13,653 nt of DNA from assembly GCA_025362255.1 (NCBI GenBank), contig JANYGY010000212.1, forward strand, positions 1 through 13,653. Reading direction: 5' to 3'. The translations under genes were made by a program, and so were the position numbers. This document shows, piece after piece, positions 8,106 to 13,653 of the stretch. The notes below the pieces were generated by a model, which worked only from the letters and a program-made list of their open reading frames with translations, did not search any database and was not told the DNA's origin. The first letter of the stretch is position 1. The number at the start of each line of letters is the position of its first letter. Source of the stretch: Planctomycetales bacterium. GTDB lineage: Bacteria; Planctomycetota; UBA11346.

Positions 8106-8143
8106 CCCCGTGCCTTACCTAGGGCACGGGGGTTTTTTATTTT
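8106..8143 (+). terminator. Intrinsic terminator of the toroid-protein gene
   Basis: CCCCGTGCC (8106-8114) pairs with GGCACGGGG (8123-8131) around a loop of TTACCTAG, followed by a run of T (8133-8138) and more T-rich sequence. The gene ending at 8077 is the only one it can serve in this direction. Confidence 0.95.
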
Positions 8144-8209
8144 CTGACCCAAAGCTCGGCCTGACGAGTGTGCTGGACAACTACCTCGCACCTCAACGAT
8201 GGATGGACT

Positions 8210-9736
8210 ATGCGCCTTGCCTGTCTTGCTGCTGCCGGTCTTGAAGGTGTCGATGGGTATGTCGTGCAGGTCGAGGTCAGTCGGATTGAACCGACCACTG
8301 GTATCGGTCGTACGACCGTGGTCGGTCTGCCAGACATCGCGGTTCGCGAATCCATCGATCGCATAACCCCAGCTTTGGTCAGCTCAGGATTTCGTCATCC
8401 CCCGGCGGACCATGTCGTGGTCAACTTGGCACCTGCAGATCGCCGCAAGGAAGGGCCTGCTTTCGACCTTGCGATAGCACTTGGGCTTGCAGCCACGGTC
8501 AGTGAAAATGGCTTGGAGTTGCCGGCAGATACGTTGTTTCTCGCGGAATTGGCCTTGAACGGCAACTTGCGCCCCGTGCGTGGCGTCTTGCCCGCGGTGA
8601 TCGCCGCGCGTGACGCCGGGTTGGTTCGGGCAGTGGTCGCTCCGGGCAATCTCGCTGAGGCCGCGGTGGTGCGCGGGATCGCGGTGTACGCTCCGGTGAA
8701 TCTCGCAGAGTGCGTATCGCTTATCCGTGAAGGCTTCACAGCCGCGCCCACGGTGCTCGTCGAATCTCTCGAGGTGATCTATCAGGGGCCCTGCCTGAGC
8801 GATGTTCGGGGCCAGGAACACGCCAAACGCGCGCTTATCATTGCGGCTGCCGGCGGTCACAACCTGCTGCTCATTGGCCCACCTGGTTCGGGCAAGACCA
8901 TGCTTGCCAGACGATTGCCGGGCCTGTTGCCGCCCATGACCTCAGAAGAAGCACTTGATGCAAGTCGGGTCCACTCGGTGAGCGGATTGCTGCCCGCTGG
9001 GGCCGGCTTGTTGCGCGAGCGGCCATTTCGTGCCCCGCATCATAATGTTTCAGGAGTGGGCTTGATTGGTGGGGGCAGTATTCCGCGCCCCGGCGAAGTC
9101 AGCCTGGCGCATCAAGGCGTGCTCTTTCTCGATGAACTTCCCGAGTTTCCGCGCCAGGTACTCGAAACCCTGCGCCAGCCGCTGGAAGACGGGCATCTAA
9201 CCATCAGTCGATCCGGTGGTCGCGTGCGCTTTCCGGCGCAGGTCACGCTCATCGCCGCGATGAATCCATGTCCTTGCGGATACCTCGGTCATCCAACCCG
9301 CCGGTGTGTCGATTCGGCTGATGCCACTCATCGTTATCGCAGTCGCATTTCCGGCCCGCTGCTCGACCGCATCGATCTCCACCTCGATGTCCCGGCGCAG
9401 CGCCCTGATGTGATGCTGCTCGAATCAGGTGGGGGCGACACCAGCGTCGAGGTGCGTGCTCGCGTATGCGCCGCGCGCGATCGCATGCTGGCGCGCCAGG
9501 GGGTTGCCAATGCGCGCCTTGATTCGCGCGGATTGCGGACCCATCTGCACGCCACTGCCGACGCCTTGAGCCTGCTTCAACAGGCGGCAGAGGAACTCGG
9601 CTTGAGCGCGCGCGCCCACGATCGGTGTCTCAAGGTCGCCCGCACCGTTGCGGATCTGGATGCGCGCGAGCAGGTGCAGCTCGATGATGTTGCCGAAGCC
9701 GTCGGCTATCGGGTCCTCGACCGCCCGGCTGCGTAA
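8210..9736 (+). CDS. comM: YifB/ComM-family Mg-chelatase-like AAA+ ATPase
   Basis: The product is 508 residues, the family's normal length. The N-terminal Lon-protease-like fold domain (1-180) carries VGLPDIAVRESIDRI and NLAPADRRKEGPAFDLAIAL, both diagnostic. The AAA+ domain has Walker A GPPGSGKT (223-230), the FRAPHHNVSGVGLIGGG stretch (273-289), Walker B VLFLDEL with Asp308-Glu309, and AMNPCPCGYLGHPTRRC (350-366) with its Cys motif. The C-terminal lid contains SGPLLDRIDLHLDVP and DRCLKVARTVADL. ComM is known as a hexameric helicase that promotes branch migration during natural transformation and is widespread in bacteria. The start at 8210 matches the family N-terminus better than an in-frame ATG at 8168. 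The gene follows the terminator at 8106-8143, so it has its own promoter, which I could not locate. Confidence 0.95.
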   Translation: MRLACLAAAGLEGVDGYVVQVEVSRIEPTTGIGRTTVVGLPDIAVRESIDRITPALVSSGFRHPPADHVVVNLAPADRRKEGPAFDLAIALGLAATVSENGLELPADTLFLAELALNGNLRPVRGVLPAVIAARDAGLVRAVVAPGNLAEAAVVRGIAVYAPVNLAECVSLIREGFTAAPTVLVESLEVIYQGPCLSDVRGQEHAKRALIIAAAGGHNLLLIGPPGSGKTMLARRLPGLLPPMTSEEALDASRVHSVSGLLPAGAGLLRERPFRAPHHNVSGVGLIGGGSIPRPGEVSLAHQGVLFLDELPEFPRQVLETLRQPLEDGHLTISRSGGRVRFPAQVTLIAAMNPCPCGYLGHPTRRCVDSADATHRYRSRISGPLLDRIDLHLDVPAQRPDVMLLESGGGDTSVEVRARVCAARDRMLARQGVANARLDSRGLRTHLHATADALSLLQQAAEELGLSARAHDRCLKVARTVADLDAREQVQLDDVAEAVGYRVLDRPAA

Positions 9737-9809
9737 GAAGTCCACCCTTTTTGATGCTCACCTTTGCGGTCACTTGCGCCCGTCCATGAGGCGCATCTCA
9801 TAAGCCTCA

Positions 9810-11249
9810 ATGCCTTCCCCGGCCGCCGCCAATCCGTTTGCCCCGCGCGTCTACGGTACGCTTGAGCGTCTCAGTCCGCGTGTCGCGGTATGGCGGAACA
9901 TCGTCAACAGCACGATATTCATCGGTGATCACAGCATTGCGGTAGTCGATACGCAAGTGAACCAGGCGCTTGCCAAGCGGCTGCGCCAACGGCTGCAGGA
10001 TGAATTCCGCAAACCGGTGCGGTTCGCCATCAACACCCATTATCATTGGGACCACACCAACGGAAACTCCGTTTTCGCCGAAGCTGGCGCGACCCTGATC
10101 GCCAATCGCGACACGGTTGATTTCATGGTCTCCAAAGCACCGCGGCAAAAGCAATTTCTCGCCAGTAGGGGGTTCGATCTCGGCCCTGATCCACTGCTGC
10201 CCACGGTCATGGCCGAAGACTGCGGGCCGTTGGACCTCGGTGGATTGACGCTGCATCTGTCGCGAGGCGCCCCGGCTGAAACCGTGGATCCGACGCTGGT
10301 GTGGTGCCCGGAGGAGCGCGTGCTGGTGGCGGGGGACACGGTGATGACCGGAAGTTTTCCGATTTTCGGGCAACCAAGCCAACGCGAAGGATTGGAAAAC
10401 GATGGTTGGTTGGCGGCCTTGGACGAAGTTCGCAGCTTTGCCGCGTTGCATGTATCGCCAGGGCACGGTCCGGTCGCCGACGTCGCTGCGTTAGCGGTCC
10501 TCGAACGAATCATCCGCTGGTTCCTGACAGAAGTCCGTCGTCATCACGCAGCGGGTCGTGACCTGCCAGCAACGATCGCGGCGATCGAGCACGAGCTTCC
10601 GCCGTGGATCCGCGCCATCCCCGAGGTCTGGGGAACTCCGCGTTACGCCGTGCTGCGGGTGTGGGCGGGATTGGTGCAACTGGGCGAACCCGGATGGCAT
10701 CACTGCAAGCCCAGCGCCATTCCTGAACAAAAGCCCGGGTCGATCGGCGCGGATCTCGCGGCGTGGCGCGACGCGACGAACTCAGCCCTTGAGGGCGGAG
10801 ATCAAGCGCTCGCCGTTGGCTGCGCCCGCGGCGCCACCGTCGTCTTTCCTGATCAGCCCGCTGCTTGGACGCAATTGGCAGCGGTGCTGATCCAGGTCAG
10901 TCGCAGCATCGCCAGCGTGCTTGAAAAAGGTGACTGCTTCGACGCTGCTCGCCGTGCCCTCAATCGCGCTTTGACTATCGATCCTGCCTATGGCCCGGCC
11001 CTGCTCCAGCTCGGTCAGTTCCATGTGATGATGGCGTACCGCAATGGCGATGATCCGACGGTCGGTGAGCGGCACCTCGCGGCGGCGCTCGAAGATGACC
11101 GCCTGACTCCACGCCACCGCGCTGAAATCGCTTTTTACCGTGGGATGGCCGAACGAACCAAAGGTAACGAGACGGCGGCGCGGCAACGCTACGCGCAGGC
11201 CCAGCAGGCGGATCCGACCTTCATGCCGGCGCGGTTGGCGTTGCTGTGA
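9810..11249 (+). CDS. Metallo-beta-lactamase-fold hydrolase fused to a TPR-like region
   Basis: The product is 479 residues, probably cytosolic. The MBL domain (about 15-225) has the metal motif THYHWDH (His77, His79, Asp81, His82), Asp176 in VAGD and His219 in SPGHG. Where most members have a third His in a GPAHT-like motif, this protein reads GAPAET, with Glu157. A Glu in an APAEM-like motif is known from SdsA1-type alkylsulfatases, which suggests a relative of that group, but the following AGD keeps an Asp where those enzymes have Glu. Residues 225-300 are helical, and about 318-479 have helical pairs of TPR type (AAWTQLAAVL, ARRALNRALTIDPAYGPALLQLG, AARQRYAQAQQADPTFMPARLAL). The substrate is unknown. 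The ATG at 9810 is preceded closely in frame by a stop, so it is the first usable ATG; no clear Shine-Dalgarno is seen. It lies 73 nt after comM and 33 nt before queA. Confidence 0.9.
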   Translation: MPSPAAANPFAPRVYGTLERLSPRVAVWRNIVNSTIFIGDHSIAVVDTQVNQALAKRLRQRLQDEFRKPVRFAINTHYHWDHTNGNSVFAEAGATLIANRDTVDFMVSKAPRQKQFLASRGFDLGPDPLLPTVMAEDCGPLDLGGLTLHLSRGAPAETVDPTLVWCPEERVLVAGDTVMTGSFPIFGQPSQREGLENDGWLAALDEVRSFAALHVSPGHGPVADVAALAVLERIIRWFLTEVRRHHAAGRDLPATIAAIEHELPPWIRAIPEVWGTPRYAVLRVWAGLVQLGEPGWHHCKPSAIPEQKPGSIGADLAAWRDATNSALEGGDQALAVGCARGATVVFPDQPAAWTQLAAVLIQVSRSIASVLEKGDCFDAARRALNRALTIDPAYGPALLQLGQFHVMMAYRNGDDPTVGERHLAAALEDDRLTPRHRAEIAFYRGMAERTKGNETAARQRYAQAQQADPTFMPARLALL

Positions 11250-11282
11250 CCTGCGGTTTTTTTTGCAGTCTGAGTCGCACCT

Positions 11283-12353
11283 ATGTCGATGCGCACTGCT
11301 GATTTCGATTACCTATTGCCACCCCAACTGATCGCGCAGGAGCCATGCGAACCTCGCGATGCGGCGCGTTTGATGGTGGCGATTGGCGATTCTCCCGCGC
11401 ACCATCGTCACGTGCGTGATCTGGGTGAATACCTCCGCGCCGGTGATCTGCTGGTGCTCAATCGGACCAAAGTCATTCCCGCCCGGCTGCTCGCCCGGAC
11501 CCCCGTGATCGCCAGTGGCGAAGGTGGCGGCGAGCGAGAAATCCTTTTGCTTCATCCAGAGCGGTTGCGCGATCCTACGGCCGATCCGCGGGCGTGGCGG
11601 GCGATGGTGCGCGGACGGGTTGCCAGCGGGGCCTCCATCCAGGTCCTCGATCACGCGGGTGAGCCGGCGGCGCTGGTCACGGTCACGACGCTTCATGCCG
11701 ACGGCACCCGCACGGTGATCGCTGATGATCTCTTGGCCTTGGCGGATCGCTGCGGTCACGTGCCGCTGCCACCGTACATTGCGCGGCCTGATCGACCATC
11801 CGATCGCGATCGTTATCAGACGGTGTTTGCCGATCGTTTAGGGTCAGTAGCCGCGCCGACCGCGAGTCTGCACCTGACCACTGAATTGCTGGCCAGGCTC
11901 ACCGCGCACGGAATCACCACGGCGATGGTCGAATTGGCGATCGGACCCGGGACGTTCAAGCCAGTGGACACCGAGGATCTCGCCGACTTCCGGATCCATG
12001 CCGAATGGTGCAACTGTCCGCCCGAAACCGTCGCTGCTATTCGTTCCACGCGCGCTGCCGGTGGCCGGGTCATCGCGGTCGGGACGACCGTGGTGCGCAC
12101 CATCGAATCAGCAGCGCGGCAAGCCGGTGGACTGGCCGAATTCAGTGGGTGGACCAGCCTGTTCCTGCATCCGCCAGAACGGCTGCTGATGATCGACGGG
12201 CTTTTGACCAATTTCCATCTTCCCCGCTCGAGCCTGCTCATGCTGGTGGCCTGCGTCACCGGCCAGGAGCGCTTGCGGGATCTGTACGCCGAGGCCATCC
12301 GAGAGCGCTACCGATTCTTCAGCTATGGCGACGCCATGCTGATTGTCCCATGA
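11283..12353 (+). CDS. queA: QueA, S-adenosylmethionine:tRNA ribosyltransferase-isomerase
   Basis: The product is 356 residues, close to the usual 340-360. QueA transfers and isomerises the ribosyl part of S-adenosylmethionine onto 7-aminomethyl-7-deazaguanine in tRNA, making epoxyqueuosine. Diagnostic segments are FDYLLPPQLIAQEP (8-21), LLVLNRTKVIPARL (56-69), GSVAAPTASLHLT (187-199), ELAIGPGTFKPV (217-228), AVGTTVVRTIES (265-276), LLTNFHLPRSSLLMLV (307-322) and YRFFSYGDAMLI (343-354). HAEW (239-242) replaces the commoner HSEY. The start at 11283 is the first ATG; one two codons later is also possible. Upstream sites are weak. It is 33 nt downstream of the MBL/TPR gene and may share its mRNA. 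No other queuosine gene lies in the window. Confidence 0.97.
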   Translation: MSMRTADFDYLLPPQLIAQEPCEPRDAARLMVAIGDSPAHHRHVRDLGEYLRAGDLLVLNRTKVIPARLLARTPVIASGEGGGEREILLLHPERLRDPTADPRAWRAMVRGRVASGASIQVLDHAGEPAALVTVTTLHADGTRTVIADDLLALADRCGHVPLPPYIARPDRPSDRDRYQTVFADRLGSVAAPTASLHLTTELLARLTAHGITTAMVELAIGPGTFKPVDTEDLADFRIHAEWCNCPPETVAAIRSTRAAGGRVIAVGTTVVRTIESAARQAGGLAEFSGWTSLFLHPPERLLMIDGLLTNFHLPRSSLLMLVACVTGQERLRDLYAEAIRERYRFFSYGDAMLIVP

Positions 12354-12442
12354 AATGCGACAGAAATTGAGCTGACCTGCCTGCCGACTGAGAGCAGCAC
12401 CCGCCACTGGTGAGAGCTGAATGCCGATCCCCGATCGCCATC

Positions 12443-12469
12443 TTGACCAATCCCCGTCGCTTACATACT
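12443..12469 (+). promoter_or_regulatory. Candidate promoter for rpmB
   Basis: TTGACC (12443-12448, 5 of 6) and CATACT (12464-12469, 4 of 6) lie 15 nt apart in the 144-nt gap between queA and rpmB, ending 29 nt before the ATG at 12498. A ribosomal protein gene is expected to have its own promoter. The short spacer makes it tentative. Confidence 0.4.
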
Positions 12470-12497
12470 GCCGACCCTTCATACGAGAGAGCGCCTT

Positions 12498-12731
12498 ATG
12501 TCCCGCGTCTGTCATTTCACTGGTAAGAAAACACAAGTCGGTTGGATCCGCGCCGAAAAGGGCGCTCGTCGCGACGGCGGCGTGGGTAACAAAATCAAAG
12601 GCCGCACCAAGCGTAAGGTTCGTCCCAACCTCAAGAAGCTTCGCTGCGTCATCGACGGCGAGATCAAGAAGGTCTGGGTCTGCACCCGCGCCATCAAGGC
12701 CGGTTGGGTCGTCAAACCATTCGTAGTCTGA
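12498..12731 (+). CDS. rpmB: Large-subunit ribosomal protein bL28
   Basis: The product is 77 residues, the normal length for L28. The N-terminus MSRVCHFTGKKTQVG is the L28 hallmark (x-C-x-x-T-G-K). The core RTKRKVRPNLKKLRCVIDGEIKKVWVCTRAIKAG matches R-x-x-x-PNL-x-x-x-R followed by the W/V-x-V-x-T-x-A-I-K-x-G strand; I list only these key positions. L28 binds 23S rRNA late in 50S assembly. Cys5 is present but the full zinc-ribbon Cys set is not; Cys50 and Cys62 are present. A GAGAG sequence lies upstream of the ATG. tRNA-Cys follows 36 nt after the stop, with a hairpin between. Confidence 0.96.
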   Translation: MSRVCHFTGKKTQVGWIRAEKGARRDGGVGNKIKGRTKRKVRPNLKKLRCVIDGEIKKVWVCTRAIKAGWVVKPFVV

Positions 12732-12733
12732 TC

Positions 12734-12763
12734 GAAGCGCGCCGCCTCAGCAGCGGCGCCTTC
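12734..12763 (+). other. Hairpin between rpmB and tRNA-Cys, no T tail
   Basis: GCGCCGC (12739-12745) pairs with GCGGCGC (12753-12759) around CTCAGCA, and GAAG (12734-12737) pairs on with CTTC (12760-12763) past one bulged C, 11 bp in total. There is no T run after it, so it is not a classical intrinsic terminator. It may be a processing site or a weak attenuator if L28 and the tRNA share a transcript. Confidence 0.7.
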
Positions 12764-12767
12764 ATCC

Positions 12768-12841
12768 GGCGCTGTGGCGGAGTGGCTACGCAGCGGATTG
12801 CAAATCCGTGTACTCCGGTTCGAATCCGGACAGCGCCTCCA
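12768..12841 (+). tRNA. tRNA-Cys, anticodon GCA, CCA encoded
   Basis: The 74-nt sequence folds as a complete cloverleaf. The acceptor stem GGCGCTG pairs with CAGCGCC over 7 bp, the discriminator is T (U73, usual for tRNA-Cys) and the CCA is encoded. The anticodon arm is GCGGA-TTGCAAA-TCCGT, giving anticodon GCA with one G-U pair. The T arm TCCGG-TTCGAAT-CCGGA is canonical. It reads UGC/UGU codons. It lies 36 nt after rpmB and 5 nt before an intrinsic terminator, which it probably shares as the end of the transcript. Confidence 0.97.
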
Positions 12842-12846
12842 AGCAT

Positions 12847-12884
12847 AAAGCCCTAATCTGTAACAGGTTGGGGCTTTTTTGTTT
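12847..12884 (+). terminator. Intrinsic terminator after tRNA-Cys
   Basis: AAGCCCTAATCTG (12848-12860) pairs with CAGGTTGGGGCTT (12864-12876) with two G-U pairs and a TAA loop, followed by a T run (12875-12880) and GTTTG. It is 6 nt after the tRNA 3' end. Confidence 0.92.
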
Positions 12885-12913
12885 GATTCCTGCATCACTG
12901 CATGAACTCGGCT

Positions 12914-12994
12914 GGCTAGGGCCGGGCTAGGGTATTTAGGAAGGGCGGGCTAGGTAGAGGGTGTCGCCACCGCTAGCTAGGGATCCTGGCTAGG
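12914..12994. repeat. Cluster of GGCTAGG heptamers
   Basis: GGCTAGG occurs at 12914, 12925, 12948 and 12988, and AGCTAGG at 12975, within 81 nt. The stretch includes six CTAG tetramers, whereas I noticed only a handful in the rest of the window. The spacings (11, 23, 27, 13) are irregular, so it is not a simple tandem repeat. No gene overlaps it with any support. Its role is unknown; clustered binding sites are one possibility. Confidence 0.75.
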
Positions 12995-13037
12995 ATGAGG
13001 AGCCTTTGCCGACAAACAAATCAGGGAGCACACACCG

Positions 13038-13129
13038 TGCACACCATGCACAGCCTGCACAGGGGCGGGCCATCGGGGGTGCAGGGGCGTGCATGGCGTG
13101 CAGGGCGTGCAGGGCGTGCATGGTGTGCA
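13038..13129. repeat. Two inverted arrays of 9-bp repeats
   Basis: The right array (13075-13129) reads GGGGGTGCA, one extra G, GGGCGTGCA, TGGCGTGCA, GGGCGTGCA, GGGCGTGCA, TGGTGTGCA. The left array (13038-13064) reads TGCACACCA, TGCACAGCC, TGCACAGGG, which is the same unit in reverse complement. TGCACACCATGCAC (13038-13051) is the exact complement of GTGCATGGTGTGCA (13116-13129); after two mismatches another 7 bp pair (13054-13060 with 13107-13113 region). The whole block can form a large hairpin or cruciform. It is too short-spaced for a CRISPR array. It resembles iterons in unit size but sits on no recognisable origin. Confidence 0.85.
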
Positions 13130-13254
13130 AGGCACGGGCCAATACGGCATTTGCCCCGGAGCCTAATGACCAATGGTTGATGGCCGACTACACGCTTTAG
13201 CAGCTTTACGCTTGTTGCTTTCGAAGCGAAGAGGTAGCATAAGATTCGACGAAG

Positions 13255-13281
13255 TTGACAAAAAGGGATTGCTTATACAAT
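13255..13281 (+). promoter_or_regulatory. Candidate promoter for the small acidic ORF
   Basis: A perfect TTGACA (13255-13260) and TACAAT (13276-13281, 5 of 6) lie 15 nt apart, ending 54 nt before the ATG at 13335. The sequence around is AT-richer than the rest of the window. The spacer is shorter than the usual 17 nt, which lowers confidence. Confidence 0.5.
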
Positions 13282-13334
13282 CCTTCGCCCAGCTCCAGAT
13301 CGCTGTTGACTCAACAACGAATAGGATGACGACT

Positions 13335-13541
13335 ATGACCTACGAAGAATTCTGCCTTCATTATGACAGCGCCATGACCAGCGCTAAAGACCGTTTCGGC
13401 CCTGCCGCTCGCGGTCAGTCCGTCATTTCGAATGGCATGGATAAAGACTGCGAAGATTTTATTCTGAGCGCGGATTACGTTACGGCGGATGCAGATGAGA
13501 TTGCAGCGGCCGCCGTTGCTGCCGTTGATTCAGATTTCTAA
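13335..13541 (+). CDS. Small acidic hypothetical protein
   Basis: The product is 68 residues and I do not recognise it. It starts MTYEEFCLHYDSAM, has a middle part GPAARGQSVISNGMDKDCEDF, and ends in an Ala/Asp-rich helix-like tail (ADADEIAAAAVAAVDSDF). It is clearly acidic, with two Cys (7 and 39), and shows no signal peptide or membrane segment. The start at 13335 is chosen because AGGA lies 8 nt upstream and a plausible promoter lies at 13255-13281. The frame is open upstream to 13173, but that stretch crosses the promoter and has no matching ribosome site. It stands alone between the 9-bp arrays and an inverted repeat. A real small gene is likely but not certain. Confidence 0.55.
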   Translation: MTYEEFCLHYDSAMTSAKDRFGPAARGQSVISNGMDKDCEDFILSADYVTADADEIAAAAVAAVDSDF

Positions 13542-13549
13542 GGCGATTT

Positions 13550-13601
13550 AAATTTTCCATGCCAGTCGACGATTCGATCAAGTTAGCTGCCTGGAAAATT
13601 T
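13550..13601. repeat. 10-bp inverted repeat in AT-rich sequence
   Basis: AAATTTTCCA (13550-13559) is the exact reverse complement of TGGAAAATTT (13592-13601), with 32 nt between. It begins 8 nt after the stop of the small ORF. It could be a weak terminator, a binding site or part of a mobile-element end; nothing else in the window repeats it. Confidence 0.5.
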
Positions 13602-13653
13602 GTAGTCGAATAGATTACTTAATTTCAAAAATTCCAACTGATAAGCAGTTATG
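13602..13653. other. AT-rich right edge, no gene called
   Basis: These last 52 nt are visibly AT-rich and end in an ATG at 13651-13653, which may or may not be a start codon. Too little sequence is present to decide. Confidence 0.3.

Noticed and set aside
9786..9803. Five-codon leader peptide (MRRIS) just before the MBL gene.
   Set aside because: No ribosome site is seen and the reading is too short to separate from chance; it only shows that translation of the MBL gene cannot start upstream in that frame.
11257..11264. Run of eight T between the MBL/TPR gene and queA as a terminator.
   Set aside because: No GC-rich stem precedes it; only CTGC/GCAG flank the T run itself.
12817..12841. Duplicate of the tRNA-Cys 3' end as an attachment site.
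   Set aside because: No second copy of the T-arm/acceptor sequence was found in the 812 nt to the right edge.
13075..13129. CRISPR array.
   Set aside because: Units are 9 bp with no spacers and no cas gene is nearby.
12995..13200. Two overlapping short frames through the 9-bp arrays, giving Arg/Ala/Gly- or Cys-rich repeat peptides.
   Set aside because: The peptides only reflect the 9-bp DNA repeat being a multiple of three; there is no ribosome site or promoter, so they are not called as genes.

Overview
The window is a GC-rich bacterial chromosome segment. It most resembles a member of the Planctomycetota or the wider PVC group. The pointers are a membrane-anchored Ser/Thr kinase with a long Ala-rich C-terminal region, a membrane-tethered protein with a prenyltransferase/squalene-cyclase-like repeat domain, an L28 with the RxxPNLxKxR core, and a degenerate endonuclease III-like protein beside YebC. 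This placement is an inference from gene style, with no marker phylogeny behind it.

Left arm, minus strand (1-3955). A Hanks-type Ser/Thr kinase with one transmembrane segment is followed 75 nt later by a secreted protein with NHL-like beta-propeller repeats, which runs off the left edge. They probably form one transcription unit: a membrane kinase and an exported partner.

Centre, plus strand (4226-8143). After a divergent intergenic region come an endonuclease III-superfamily protein without the usual catalytic Lys and Fe-S cysteines, then YebC (11 nt gap), then a strongly basic 84-residue protein closed by a very strong intrinsic terminator (6133-6178). Next is a single gene for a membrane-tethered alpha/alpha-toroid (prenyltransferase-like) protein, with its own good ribosome binding site and a clear terminator (8106-8143).

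Right-centre, plus strand (8210-12841). A ComM/YifB AAA+ ATPase, a metallo-beta-lactamase-fold protein fused to a TPR-like region, the queuosine enzyme QueA, ribosomal protein L28 and tRNA-Cys(GCA) follow in the same orientation. An intrinsic terminator after the tRNA ends this block. These are mainly housekeeping functions: DNA uptake and recombination, tRNA modification, translation.

Right end (12842-13653). The character of the sequence changes after tRNA-Cys. There is a cluster of GGCTAGG heptamers, then two oppositely oriented arrays of 9-bp repeats that can fold on each other, then a candidate promoter and a small acidic ORF of unknown function, then AT-rich sequence with a 10-bp inverted repeat. 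This could be the edge of an accessory region next to a tRNA gene, but no attachment-site duplication or integrase is visible. No CRISPR array, transposase or complete mobile element was found. The best candidates for undescribed biology are the inverted 9-bp arrays, the GGCTAGG cluster, the basic 84-residue protein and the altered-active-site enzymes.
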